Positions 50,036-59,619 of a DNA stretch of 64,000 bases are shown here, one piece after another. The DNA comes from DAOMFB01 sp963801475. GTDB taxonomy: Bacteria > Acidobacteriota > Thermoanaerobaculia > UBA5066. Position numbers and translations under genes: made by a program. Positions within the stretch are counted from its first letter, which is position 1. The number at the start of each line of letters is the position of its first letter. A model generated the notes under the pieces. It was not told where the DNA came from. It saw only the letters and a program-made list of their open reading frames with translations, and ran no database searches. The stretch spans positions 372,001-436,000 of the forward strand of contig CAWDEX010000002.1 in assembly GCA_963801475.1 (NCBI GenBank), written 5' to 3'.

Positions 50036-52744
50036 TCATTTCGCCTCGGCCCAGTTCGCGCCGCGCCCGACGTCGACCGTCAGGGGGACCGCCAGCGCGG
50101 CCGCACCCTCCATCGTCCGCCTCGCGAGAGCGGTCACGGCGTCGGCGTCGGTCGCGTCGCACTCGATGACGAGCTCGTCGTGGACCTGGAGGAGAAGTCG
50201 CGCCGTCGGGACTTCGTCCGAGAGAACGCGGTCGAGCGAGATCATGGCGCGCTTGATCAGGTCGGCCGCCGAGCCCTGGAACGGGGCGTTCATCGCCATC
50301 CGCTCGGCGTTCGCCCGTACGGCATGGTTTCGGTCCGAAAGGCCGGGAATCGGCCGGATGCGGCCGAAGATCGTCTCGGTCTGGCCGGTCTCGCGCGCCT
50401 TTTCGAGGACCGCGTCGAGAAAGGAGCGGACCTTCGGGAAACGCTCGAAGTAGGCGGTGATGAACTCCTTCGCCTCGGCGCGGGGCACGCCGAGCTGCCC
50501 GGCGAGGGCGAAGGCGCCCATACCGTAGAGGATCCCGAAATTGATCGTCTTGGCGCCGCGGCGCTGGTCGGGCGTGACCTCGGACAGCGCGACCCCGAAC
50601 ATCCGGGACGCCGTCGCGCGGTGGATGTCCTCGCCGCGACGGAAGACGTCGAGAAGCGCCTCGTCGCCCGAGAGGTGCGCGAGGATCCGCAGCTCGACCT
50701 GCGAGTAGTCCGCCGTGACGAGAAGGCGCCCCGGCGGCGCGACGAAGGCGCGCCGGATGCTCCGCCCCGCCTCCGTCCTCACGGGAATGTTCTGCAGGTT
50801 CGGGTCGTTCGACGAGAGGCGCCCCGTCGCCGCCACGGCCTGGTCGTACCGCGTGTGGATCCGGCCGTCCTTCGCCTGGAACGCCGGAAGCGCGTCGACG
50901 TAGGTCCCCTTCAGTTTGGAGAGCTCGCGCCACTCGAGGACGAGGCCCGGCACCGGCCCCGTCCCGAGGGAGGCCAGCTCCTCGAGAATGTCCGATCCCG
51001 TCGCGAACGCCTTCGTCTTGGCCGTCTTCTTGAGCGCGGGATAGGCGAGCTTCTCGAAGAGGATCCGCCCGAGCTGATGCGGCGACCCGATGTTGAACGC
51101 CTCCCCCGCCGCTTCGTGGATCTTCCCCTCCAGCGCCGCGAGCCGCTCGCCGAAATCCTTCGAGAGGACCGCGAGAGTCCCCCGGTCGACGGCGATTCCC
51201 GCGATCTCCATCCGGGTGAGGACCGGGACGAGCGGTAACTCGATCTCCGCGAGGATCGTCCGAAGGGCCGGCGTCGCGGCGAGCTTCTCGCCGAGAGCCG
51301 TCTCGAGCGCGAGCGGAAGGCGGGCGCGCGGGGCGAGGTACGCAAGCCCGGCGTCTCCGGCGAGCGCCTCGGCCGAGGAGAGATCCTCCTTCCCGACGAC
51401 GTCCTTCAGCGGGGGGACGGCCTCGGCGGGAAGGTCGAGGACGCCGCGCGCGTCTCCGGAGAGATCGTGGGCATGGATCCCCGGCGCCACCATGTAGCTT
51501 TCGAGCATGACGTCGGCGACGCGCGACGGTGACGCGATCCGGAGCGCTTCTGCGGCGAGGAAGAGTCGCTTTGCGTCATGCGCGACGACCGGCACCTCCG
51601 AAAAGAGCGAGGCGAGGGCTTCTTTCCCCTCCGGAGAGGTGAGCGGGAAGGCGATGCCCTCTCCCGACGGGAGCGCCGCGGCCGCGACGAGCGGCTCGGC
51701 CGGGAAAGGACGCGGCGGCGCGCATTCGACGTGGAGCCCCACGCGTCCCTCGCGACGGGCCGCGGCGGTGAAGGCCGAGAGCGCCGTCCGCTCCGTCACC
51801 CAGCGGAGGGCTCCCGCCGCGGAGGACGGCGACACGGGAGCCGGGTTCTCCTCAGCGGCGCCCGCGCCGTCGAGGAGCTCCTTCCTGAGCTTCGAGAAGC
51901 CGAGTTCCTCGTAGAAAGCGGCCAGCTCCCGGGTCCGCGCAGGCGTCGGGGACGGGATCCGGAAGACCGCGAGGACGTCTCCCTCCGGAACCGGCGCGTC
52001 GCGCGCCACGGTCGCGAGGAGACGAGAGCGGAGGGCGTCCTCCTTCCCTTTCTCCAGCGCCTCGCGCTTCTTCCCGGTCACCTGGTCGAGATGAGCGTAG
52101 ACGCCGTCGAGTGAGCCGAACGCCGCGATCAGGTCGCGCGCTCCCTTCTCGCCGATCCCGGCGACTCCGGGGATGTTGTCCGCGGCGTCCCCCATCAACG
52201 CGAGGACGTCGACGACCTTCCCCGGCGGAACGCCGAAGAACGCCTCGACTCCCTTCGCGTCGAGAAGCTCTTCCTTCGCCGGATGCCAGACGACGACCCG
52301 GTCGTCCTCGACGAGCTGGAAGAGGTCCTTGTCCGCGGAAGCGATCTCGACCCGGAGCCCCTCCTTCTTCGCCCGCTCGGCGAGGGTGGCGATCAGGTCG
52401 TCCGCCTCGTACCCCGGCTCCTCGACGACCACGAGGCCCATGGCCCGGCAGAGGCGCTTGGCGTCCTCGATCTGCGGGACGAGGTCGTCTGGCATGGCCG
52501 CGCGCTGCGCCTTGTACGTTTCGTCCAGGGCGTGCCGGAAGGTCTTCTCCGCCCGGTCGAAAGCGATCGCTATGGCCTCCGGCTTCCGGGCCGCGAGGAG
52601 CTTCCGGAGCATCGTCGCGAAGCCGAAGACAGCGTTCGTCGGCCGTCCGCCGGGGCCGGTCAGCCCCCGGATCGCGTAGAACGCGCGGTAGAGGAAGTTC
52701 GAGGCGTCGACGAGGGCAAGCGTCCGGGGCGCGGTGTCGGCCAT
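50036..52744 (-). CDS. polA: DNA polymerase I
   Basis: 902 residues. 5'-3' exonuclease about 1-290 (LALVDASNFLYRAFYAIRGL, then EIASADKDLFQLVEDDRVVV and GVAGIGEKGA). The 3'-5' proofreading domain is present but its acidic motifs look degenerate (LHVECAPPRPF where DTET is expected). The polymerase has motif A VTADYSQVELRILAHLSGDE, motif B RRGAKTINFGILYGMGAFAL and motif C LLQVHDELVIEC. Divergent from the membrane-protein gene 44 bases away. Confidence 0.97.
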   Translation of the reverse strand: MADTAPRTLALVDASNFLYRAFYAIRGLTGPGGRPTNAVFGFATMLRKLLAARKPEAIAIAFDRAEKTFRHALDETYKAQRAAMPDDLVPQIEDAKRLCRAMGLVVVEEPGYEADDLIATLAERAKKEGLRVEIASADKDLFQLVEDDRVVVWHPAKEELLDAKGVEAFFGVPPGKVVDVLALMGDAADNIPGVAGIGEKGARDLIAAFGSLDGVYAHLDQVTGKKREALEKGKEDALRSRLLATVARDAPVPEGDVLAVFRIPSPTPARTRELAAFYEELGFSKLRKELLDGAGAAEENPAPVSPSSAAGALRWVTERTALSAFTAAARREGRVGLHVECAPPRPFPAEPLVAAAALPSGEGIAFPLTSPEGKEALASLFSEVPVVAHDAKRLFLAAEALRIASPSRVADVMLESYMVAPGIHAHDLSGDARGVLDLPAEAVPPLKDVVGKEDLSSAEALAGDAGLAYLAPRARLPLALETALGEKLAATPALRTILAEIELPLVPVLTRMEIAGIAVDRGTLAVLSKDFGERLAALEGKIHEAAGEAFNIGSPHQLGRILFEKLAYPALKKTAKTKAFATGSDILEELASLGTGPVPGLVLEWRELSKLKGTYVDALPAFQAKDGRIHTRYDQAVAATGRLSSNDPNLQNIPVRTEAGRSIRRAFVAPPGRLLVTADYSQVELRILAHLSGDEALLDVFRRGEDIHRATASRMFGVALSEVTPDQRRGAKTINFGILYGMGAFALAGQLGVPRAEAKEFITAYFERFPKVRSFLDAVLEKARETGQTETIFGRIRPIPGLSDRNHAVRANAERMAMNAPFQGSAADLIKRAMISLDRVLSDEVPTARLLLQVHDELVIECDATDADAVTALARRTMEGAAALAVPLTVDVGRGANWAEAK

Positions 52745-52788
52745 TTCGCGTCGAGTCTATCCGCCCGGGTGTGAGAATCGCTCCGATC

Positions 52789-54157
52789 GTGACGACCTCG
52801 AGAACCGACGCGACCGGACGCGAGCGGCGCGCCGGGCTCCTTCTCGGCCTCGCCGTCTTCGCGATCCTGTCGGCCCTCGGCCGTCACAGCTGGGGAACGG
52901 TGGACGCGATCCGGCGCCTGGCCGTCACCCGGTCGCTCGTGGAGTCGGGTACGGTGGTTCCTCCGGAGATCGGGGCGGTGAAATACGGCCCGCTCCAGCC
53001 CGTTCTCATGATCCCGACCTACCTTCTCGGAAGGCTGGCCGGACGCCTCGTTCCCGGCGCCGACCCGCACCAGGTCGGCTACCGCGCGACCGCCTTCCTC
53101 TTCACGCCCGTCATCGTGTCGCTCCTCTGCGTCGTCTACCGCCGCACGCTCCGGGCCGCGGGACTTCCGGACCGGGAAAGCTGGTTCGGGGTCGCGACGC
53201 TCCTCTTCACGACGCTCCTCCTCCCCTACTCGCGCCTCCTCTTCACCGAGCCCCTCAACGCCCTCCTCGTCCTTCTCGCCGCGTCCGCGCTCGCCTCGCT
53301 CGCGCGCGGCGGGGAGGCCGCCATTCCCCTCGCCTCGGCCTCCGCGCTCCTTTTCCTGAACGGCGCGGTTTTCGGCCCGCTCGCCGGAGCCCAGGTGGCG
53401 GCCGGCACCTTCCTCGCCGGCCGGCGCTCCGGGCCGCGCGCCGCGTGGCGCGTCCTCGTCTTCGGAACCGCGGCCCTTTCGGCGGCGCTCCTCGCGTGGG
53501 CGCTCTACAACCGGGCGCGCTACGGTGACGCCTTCCGTTTCGGTTACGGGGACGAGGGATTTCACGGACCGCTGGCCCTGGGACTGTCCGGCTTGACCGT
53601 GTCGATCGGCCGGGGTCTCCTGATCTACTCGGCGCCGACGGTCCTCGCCCTCGCCGGATTCCTCGTCCTCTGGAAGGACGAGGGCTGGGGCGCCCTGAAG
53701 CCCGTTCTCGCCTTCCACACGGCGGCCATCGGCGCGTACCTCCTTCTCTACGCGACGTGGGACTCGTTCGAGGGGGGGTGGTGCTGGGGGCCGCGCTTTC
53801 TTCTGCCGTTCGTTCCCGTCCTCCACCTGGCGATCCCGCATCTGGCGCGCCGGGTGCGGGCGTGGCCCGCGTCGGCGAAGACCGTCTTCGTTCTCCCCTT
53901 CGTCGTCGGCTTCGCCGTCAACGCGGCCGAGGACCTCGGGGTCTGGCGGGACTTCGAGAAGGCGACGTTCGGCGACGGGTCGATCGACTACCGGCGGAGC
54001 GTCTTTACGACCCCGGTACGCCGCGCTGCTCCACTCCGTGAGGCTGCCCCGGGCGGCCGAGAGGTGGCCGCAGTTCCTCGCGGTCTCGGGCGCCGGTCTC
54101 TACCTCTTCGGCCGGCTGGCGCGGAGGGAAGGAGCCGGGAAGCCTCCGGCTTCGTAG
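52789..54157 (+). CDS. Polytopic membrane protein, glycosyltransferase-like, frame interrupted near the end
   Basis: GTG at 52789 (or 52771). About ten membrane helices (GLLLGLAVFAILSALG, ATAFLFTPVIVSLLCVVY, RVLVFGTAALSAALLAWALY and more), with an early loop TVDAIRRLAVTRSLVESGTV like GT39/ArnT-type or O-antigen-linked transferases. Near 54011-54016 one extra base breaks the frame. The restored reading is FTTPYAALLHSVRLPRAAER, then PQFLAVSGAGLYLFGRLARR to TAG at 54155. The family is not certain. Confidence 0.65.
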
Positions 54158-54176
54158 AATCGGACGGGGCCTCGCG

Positions 54177-55283
54177 ATGTCGTCTCACCCGCAGCCGAGG
54201 CCGGCGCCGCCGGTCACGAACACGCGCCTCGCGTCGGCGCTTCTGGCTCTCGCCGACGCCGAGGCGCCGGGGGCGCGCCCGGCCGGCGAGTACCGCGACG
54301 CCGCCCGGACGCTCCGCCAGCTCGGCCACGATCTCTTCGGGCGCCGGGTCTCCCTGGCCGCCCTCCCGGGGGTGACGCCCCGCGCGGCTGACGCCATCGG
54401 CGCCTTTCTTTCCTGCGGCTCGGACGAGGTGATCGGTGAGCAGCTCGCCGCGATCCTCGACCGGGAGGACCCGCACGAGGCCACGAAGACCGACTTCCTC
54501 TCGCGGGCCGACGTCGACCGGATCCTCGCCGCGCCCGCCGGCCTCTCGATGGCCGACCTCTGCGGCGACGTCCACCTTCACACGGACCGGTCGGACGGCC
54601 GGATGTCGCTCGGTTCCCTCCACGGGCCCTCGACGCCCGCGGCGACCGGTACGCCTTCCTGACCGACCACGCGCGCGACTGCGACGTGGCCGGCGGGCTC
54701 TTCCCGGGCGACTTCCGGGCCCAGCGGCGGGAGGTGGACCGGGCGAACGACCGGGCCGACCGGGGCTTCACGATGTTCCTCGGCGCCGAGGCGAACATCG
54801 CCGAGGACGGGACGATCGACGTTCTCCCCTCGCGCGTTCCCGAGCTCGAGGCCGTGGTCGCGTCGATCCACTCCGCTCTCCGCGACCCCCGCGACCAGAC
54901 GGGCCGCCTCGTCCGAGCGGTCGAGACCCCCGGGGTCGCCGTTCTCGGGCACCCGCGCGGCCGGCTCTACAACGTCCGCGCCGGTGTCCGGGCCGACTGG
55001 CCGCGCGTCTTTTCGCGGGCCGCCGAGACTCGGCGTGGCCGTCGAGCTGAACGGCTGCCCGGAGCGGCTCGATCTGCCGCCGGCGCTCGCGCGGCTCGCG
55101 GCCGAGGCCGGGTGCCTCTTCACGATCTCGAGCGACGCCCACGCCGCCCGCCACCTGGCGCACCTCTCGTGGGGCCTGGCGGTCGCGCGCCTCGCCCGGA
55201 TTCCGCCGGAGCGCGTCGTCAACACCTGGCCGGTGGAGCGCTTCGCCGCGTGGCTCGCCGAGCGGCGCGCCCTTCAGTCGTAG
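54177..55283 (+). CDS. PHP-domain phosphoesterase, frame interrupted twice
   Basis: ATG at 54177. The N-terminus has helix-hairpin-helix text (RRVSLAALPGVTPRAADAIG) as in the C-terminal half of PolX-type proteins, then the PHP metal site (CGDVHLHTDRSDGRMS). A missing base at about 54624-54630 moves the frame (LDARGDRYAFLTDHARDCDV, AEANIAEDGTIDVLP, VLGHPRGRLYNVRAG). An extra base at about 55028 restores it (LGVAVELNGCPERLDLPPAL, then FTISSDAHAARHL). The complete PHP His/Asp set is recovered only across both joints. Confidence 0.75.
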
Positions 55284-56320
55284 CGGATGAAACCGGGGTC
55301 GTAGGTTCCCCCGGCGTTCGGCCCGTACCACCGGCCGGAGTTCAGGTCCACCTGCCAGCCGAACGCGGTGTAGGGGACGCGAAGGTACGTGAAGACCGTC
55401 AGGAGCGTCTTTCCCCACCAGGTCGTCTCCGGGACGCCGACGGCGCGGAGGATCTCCGGGAGAGAGAGGCCGATCTCGAATCCGAGCTGTCGCTGCCGGT
55501 ACCAGGGGGGTGAGTGGCGGTACCCCTTGCTGCCGTACGTCATGCCGACGAGGAGATAGCGCCCGAGGCCCGGTTTCGCCCCGACCCGCGGAAGGAGGCC
55601 CGCGAGCTTCAGGTTGAGCGCGTAGATCTCTCCCGAGTAGTCGCTGCCGTAGCCGTAGTACCGGCAGCAGGGATCCGGAATCGAGTTGGGCACCCAGCCG
55701 AAGCGGAGGCCGACGGTGTCCTTCACGTCGAAGGCGTCGACGAGCGTCGCCACGCCGGCGCCGATCGTGTTCGCCGCGGTGTCCTGCCACGCGAAGCCGT
55801 AGCGCGAGAAGCCGTCCCCGATCTCGATGAGGAACGTCGAGAGAACCGTCAGCCCGAACGCGAGCCCCCGCGCCTCCCCCGGCGTCTTTCCGAGACTCCG
55901 GTAGACGGTCTGGAACCCGAGCGTCAGGGCGTAGCTGAAGAAGATGTGCGAGGCCTTGTCGGCGCCGCCGGCATACGTCTCCTCGCCGAACCAGCCTTCG
56001 TCGACGACCCTGAAGTGACCGGTCCAGCTGTCCTTCCACCAGGCGAGGTAGCCGATCAGGGGGGTGGCGACGAGAACTCCGGCGGAGAAGAGGGTCGTCT
56101 TCCGGTCGAAGAGCGTCGGACGGACCGGCTCCGTGCCGGGCGGGCTCTTCCCGGGCTTCTGCGGCGGCTCGTCCGGCCCGACGCCCGCATCGAGCCGGAA
56201 CCGCTCCCGCGGGCCGAAGGCTTCGCCGGCGGCCCCGAGGCCGAAGGGACGCGCGCCCGCTTCGCGGGAAAGGAGCGTGGCAAAGAGGGCGAGCGTGGCG
56301 AGCGCGCGCCCCCGTCTCAA
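55274..56320 (-). CDS. DUF2279-family lipoprotein-like/outer-envelope protein
   Basis: 348 residues from TTG at 56320, overlapping the upstream stop as TTGA; no ATG or GTG is available before the conserved part. N-terminal hydrophobic segment (ALATLALFATLLSREAGA). The DUF2279 core is DKASHIFFSYALTLGFQTVY, then LIEIGDGFSRYGFAWQDTAA, GWVPNSIPDP and ALNLKLAG. It is predicted to be in the envelope; function unknown. Confidence 0.75.
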   Translation of the reverse strand: MRRGRALATLALFATLLSREAGARPFGLGAAGEAFGPRERFRLDAGVGPDEPPQKPGKSPPGTEPVRPTLFDRKTTLFSAGVLVATPLIGYLAWWKDSWTGHFRVVDEGWFGEETYAGGADKASHIFFSYALTLGFQTVYRSLGKTPGEARGLAFGLTVLSTFLIEIGDGFSRYGFAWQDTAANTIGAGVATLVDAFDVKDTVGLRFGWVPNSIPDPCCRYYGYGSDYSGEIYALNLKLAGLLPRVGAKPGLGRYLLVGMTYGSKGYRHSPPWYRQRQLGFEIGLSLPEILRAVGVPETTWWGKTLLTVFTYLRVPYTAFGWQVDLNSGRWYGPNAGGTYDPGFIRYD

Positions 56321-56955
56321 GCGAGGAGGCCGCGGGCGCGCGCGAGCTTCCGGCACGTCTCGAGGGAGGCGGCGCCTTTCTTCGCGAGGTCTTCCGCGTC
56401 CCCGGCGAAGCCGCGCCTCAGCTCGGGGTCGGCGATCCCGTCGAGGTTGATCCGGACGTTCGCGAGCGCTCCCTCGAGAGCGGCCGAGAGGAGCAGCGCC
56501 GCGACGAAGGCGTCCGACGCGGCGTTCGGGTTCCCCTTCTCCCCGACCGTCCCGGCCACCCGGAGCGCCTGCTCCGCGAAGAAGGCCGTCTGCATCGGAA
56601 CGGTCGTGGCGAGAACGGTCGCGTCGTCGATCGCCTTCTTCCGCACCGTCTTCTCGGCGTCGGTCTCTTTCGGGAGCTTCCGGGCGGCGACGATCGCCTC
56701 GAAGGCCCTGGTGTCCTCGTCGACCAGCTCGAGAAGCCGCGTCCGGTGACCGTCCAGCGCCGGCAGAAGGGCCTCGAGAGGGGCCCACGCGTCCCGGTAC
56801 TTCTCCTTCCCGAGCGTCAGGCGGATCACCATGGAGAGAAGCCCAGCCCCGGCGGCACCGGCCGCGGCGGAGGCCGATCCGCCTCCCGGCGCGGGGGCGT
56901 CCGAGGCGAGGGCGGCGGCGAAGTCGGCGACGGAAAGCGAAACGAGTGGGTGCAC
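56317..56955 (-). CDS. Formiminotetrahydrofolate cyclodeaminase (FTCD C-terminal type)
   Basis: 212 residues. It converts 5-formimino-THF to 5,10-methenyl-THF and ammonia, in histidine or purine breakdown. SDAPAPGGGSASAAAGAAGA (about 18-37), then DEDTRAFEAIVAARKLPKET and GNPNAASDAFVAALLLSAAL are family signatures. Immediately upstream is hutI, fitting histidine degradation. Confidence 0.9.
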   Translation of the reverse strand: MHPLVSLSVADFAAALASDAPAPGGGSASAAAGAAGAGLLSMVIRLTLGKEKYRDAWAPLEALLPALDGHRTRLLELVDEDTRAFEAIVAARKLPKETDAEKTVRKKAIDDATVLATTVPMQTAFFAEQALRVAGTVGEKGNPNAASDAFVAALLLSAALEGALANVRINLDGIADPELRRGFAGDAEDLAKKGAASLETCRKLARARGLLA

Positions 56956-56979
56956 GCCCGCGAGACTAGCAGGAGCACG

Positions 56980-58254
56980 TCAGACGCGCCGGCCGTCCCG
57001 GACGGCGAGCCGCCCCGCCGCCACGACGTCGGTCACCGGATTGACGCCGTAGTGGTAGACGAGGTGCTCGAGAGACGGCCCGTCGAGCAGAACGGCGTCG
57101 CCCTGCTTGCCTCTCTCGAGCGAGCCGCGAGAGGCCGCCTCGCCGAGGGACGCGGCGCCGTTCAGGGTCATGGCCGTCAGGGTCTCCTCGATCGTGAGCC
57201 CCATGCCGATCGCCGCGAAGAAGGCGACGGCCGGGAGGGACTCCGTGTACGAGGAGCCGGGGTTGCAGTCCGTCGCGAGAGCCACCGGGACGCCGGCCGC
57301 CACGAACTTCCGCGCCGGGGCATACCGGTTCATCCGGAGGAAGACCGAGGTGCCGGGGAGGAGGGTCGCCACGACCCCCGCCCGGGCCATCGCCTCGATC
57401 CCCTCGTCCGAGGCGAAGAGAAGATGGTCCGCCGAGGCGGCGCCGAGCTCCGCGGCGAGCGACGCGCCGCCGAGGGGCGTCAGCTCGTCGGCGTGGAGCC
57501 GGGGGACGAGCCCGAGCGCCCTCCCGGCGAGGAGGATCTCGCGCGACTCGAGAAGGTCGAAGACGCCGGTCTCGCAGAAGACGTCGGCGAAGCGGGCTCC
57601 GCCGGCGGCGAGGGCCGGGAGGATCTCGCCGATGATCTCGTCCACGTAGCGGCGCTTGGCCGCCGCGCCGCCGCGGCGCTCCGGCGGCACCTCGTGGCCG
57701 GGGAGCGCCGTCGCCGCGACGCCCACCGGGTGTCCTCTCGCCCCGCGGAAGATCGCGCGAAGCTGCTTCGTCTCGGCGGCCTTCTCGAGGCCGTAGCCCG
57801 TCTTCGCCTCGCAGAAGGTCGTGCCGTGGAGGAGCATCCGGTCGAGGCGAATCCGGACGTTCGCGGCCAGCTCCTCCTCGGAAGCGCGTCGCGTCGCCTC
57901 GACGGTGGAGACGATCCCGCCCCCGGCGGCCGCGATCCCGGCGTACGTCGCTCCCTTCAGCCGTTCGTTGAACTCGCTCTCGCGAAACCCCGCCCACGGC
58001 AGGTGGGTGTGGGCGTCGACGAAGCCGGGAAGGGCCGTCTTCCCGCGCCCGTCGAGGACCGTCTCGCCCGCCACGGGTGCCTCCCCGTAGGCCCGGACGA
58101 AGTCCTCGTCCGTTCCCGCGAAGGCGATCGTCCCGCTCTCGATCCGGAGCGCCGCGTTCTTCACGCGGCGAAGGGTCCCCTGCGCCGCTCCCGACCGCGC
58201 CGCCCGTCCCTCGGGCGTCGCCAGCTCGGCGAGGTGGCGGATCGAGATCGTCAG
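56980..58254 (-). CDS. hutI: Imidazolonepropionase HutI, apparent CTG start
   Basis: Third step of histidine degradation. Reading from CTG at 58254 gives 424 residues and includes the conserved N-terminal strand LTISIRHLAELATPEG. The first standard start (GTG at 58164) would cut this off. Metal motif GFVDAHTHLPWAGFRE, then FCEAKTGYGLEKA, LHADELTPLGGASLAAELGA and ATDCNPGSSYTESL. The CTG overlaps the divIVA stop as CTGA. Confidence 0.9.
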   Translation of the reverse strand: MTISIRHLAELATPEGRAARSGAAQGTLRRVKNAALRIESGTIAFAGTDEDFVRAYGEAPVAGETVLDGRGKTALPGFVDAHTHLPWAGFRESEFNERLKGATYAGIAAAGGGIVSTVEATRRASEEELAANVRIRLDRMLLHGTTFCEAKTGYGLEKAAETKQLRAIFRGARGHPVGVAATALPGHEVPPERRGGAAAKRRYVDEIIGEILPALAAGGARFADVFCETGVFDLLESREILLAGRALGLVPRLHADELTPLGGASLAAELGAASADHLLFASDEGIEAMARAGVVATLLPGTSVFLRMNRYAPARKFVAAGVPVALATDCNPGSSYTESLPAVAFFAAIGMGLTIEETLTAMTLNGAASLGEAASRGSLERGKQGDAVLLDGPSLEHLVYHYGVNPVTDVVAAGRLAVRDGRRV

Positions 58255-58766
58255 CCGGGGTCCCCCTCGCGTTTCTTCGGCCGGTAGAGCGACACGGAGT
58301 TGTCCTGCTCGTCCTCCTGCCGGTCGAAGATCAGGACCTGCTGGAACATGTCGATCATCCCCTGCAGCTTCAGGTGGAAGTTCTTCCGCTCCACCCGGAG
58401 CTCGCGGATCGCACGCTCCATCTCGGAGACGCGCTCCATCGCCTGACGGAGGATCGCGTCACCCTTGGTCTCCGCCTCGCGGAGAATCCGCTCGGCGTCC
58501 TGCTCCGTCGTCGCCCGCAGGCTCTCGGCCGAGCGCTGGGCCATGACGAGGGTCTCCTTGAGCGTGGCTTCCGTCTCGCGATGGCGGTTGTTCTCCTCGG
58601 CGAGCCGGACCCCTTCGCGCTCCAGCTCATCGAGGGCGCGGAAGAGCTCCTCGAGGTCCTCGGCGAGCGCTTCGAGGAACTGGCGGACCTCGTCGCGGTC
58701 GTAGCCGCGCAGCCGCCGGGAGAACTCCCGCTTGCGGACCTCCAGCGGACTGATGGTGGGCCTCAT
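58251..58766 (-). CDS. DivIVA-domain protein
   Basis: 171 residues. The DivIVA N-terminus is MRPTISPLEVRKREFSRRLR then GYDRDEVRQFLEALAEDLEE, followed by a long coiled coil to about 150. DivIVA proteins locate to curved membranes and recruit division or cell-wall enzymes. It starts an apparent divIVA-hutI-FTCD-DUF2279 run. Confidence 0.9.
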   Translation of the reverse strand: MRPTISPLEVRKREFSRRLRGYDRDEVRQFLEALAEDLEELFRALDELEREGVRLAEENNRHRETEATLKETLVMAQRSAESLRATTEQDAERILREAETKGDAILRQAMERVSEMERAIRELRVERKNFHLKLQGMIDMFQQVLIFDRQEDEQDNSVSLYRPKKREGDPG

Positions 58767-58784
58767 ACGCCCAATTGTACGCGC

Positions 58785-59483
58785 TCAGTGGATACGATCG
58801 TCCCCGCCGTCGACGACGCGGAACCGCCGCCGACGGAAGAGACGCGGCATCCGGAGCGGAAGGGAACCGCGCGGCGGACGTCGCCGCGTCCACCACCAGG
58901 CCACCGGAAGCCCGCCGAGGACGAAGACGAGCCGGGCCACGGAGTGCGTCTGCTCGATCTCGCCGAAGGCGACGACGACGATCGCGATCAGGCCGAAGAC
59001 CTTTCGCGTCATCGGGAGGACGCCAAAGAAGTTCGTGGGCCTCCCCGGCCCTTCGAGCGTCCAGGCCGCGATGACCGCCGTGAGCGGTCCCGCGAGGCCG
59101 TAGCCCGTGCCGAACGACCCGCCGAGGAGGAACGCCGCGCCGACGCCGAGGAGACCGCCCGACAGCGTGGCGAGAGCGAGGAAGACCGCGTAGCCCCGAG
59201 AGCCCCACTCCGGCTCCAGCTCCGAGCCGAAGCTCCAGAGAATCAGGAGGCTGAAGAGGACCGAGACGATCCCCACGTTCACGAGCGGATAGGTGACGAG
59301 GCGCCACACCTCGAGTCCCGGCCAGACCCGCTCGGGCACCGCGGTGAGGAGCCCGGCCGGGAGCGCCGGAACGAGCGTTGCGAGATACCCGAGCACGGTC
59401 AGGACGAGCGTCCCGCGCGTGACCGGCGGGATAAGTCGCCACCCCGGGGGCCCGATGTACCGGACCTCATAGCCGCGCCGCAT
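58785..59483 (-). CDS. Rhomboid-like membrane protein without the serine motif
   Basis: 232 residues from the ATG at 59483; the upstream extension crosses the hairpin region and is not used. Six or so membrane helices. The pattern VWRLVTYPLVNVGIVSVLFS, then LEPEWGSRGYAVFLALATLS resembles rhomboid/derlin proteins. The expected G-x-S-G active site is replaced (GGSFGTGYGLAGPL) and no second-helix His is evident, so it is probably non-proteolytic. Confidence 0.65.
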   Translation of the reverse strand: MRRGYEVRYIGPPGWRLIPPVTRGTLVLTVLGYLATLVPALPAGLLTAVPERVWPGLEVWRLVTYPLVNVGIVSVLFSLLILWSFGSELEPEWGSRGYAVFLALATLSGGLLGVGAAFLLGGSFGTGYGLAGPLTAVIAAWTLEGPGRPTNFFGVLPMTRKVFGLIAIVVVAFGEIEQTHSVARLVFVLGGLPVAWWWTRRRPPRGSLPLRMPRLFRRRRFRVVDGGDDRIH

Positions 59484-59536
59484 GGCGGCGAAGGGTAGCA
59501 CCCAAGTCGTCCCGGCTTGAGGCGAGGGCCAGGGGG

Positions 59537-59613
59537 GACGAAGGGGTTGGGGCCCCTTCGTCGGGGGTGCGAACCCGGCGACTCGAGTGCACGAGACGCG
59601 GCCTCGCACCCCC
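59537..59613. repeat. Two perfect hairpins between yggS and the rhomboid-like gene
   Basis: GACGAAGGGG/CCCCTTCGTC (59537-59546 with 59553-59562), then GGGGGTGCGA/TCGCACCCCC (59563-59572 with 59604-59613) enclosing CTCG/CGAG. The two abut each other and fill most of the gap. No T-tract. They may be a terminator or an RNA processing site on the minus-strand transcript. Confidence 0.55.
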
Positions 59614-59619
59614 CGAAGA

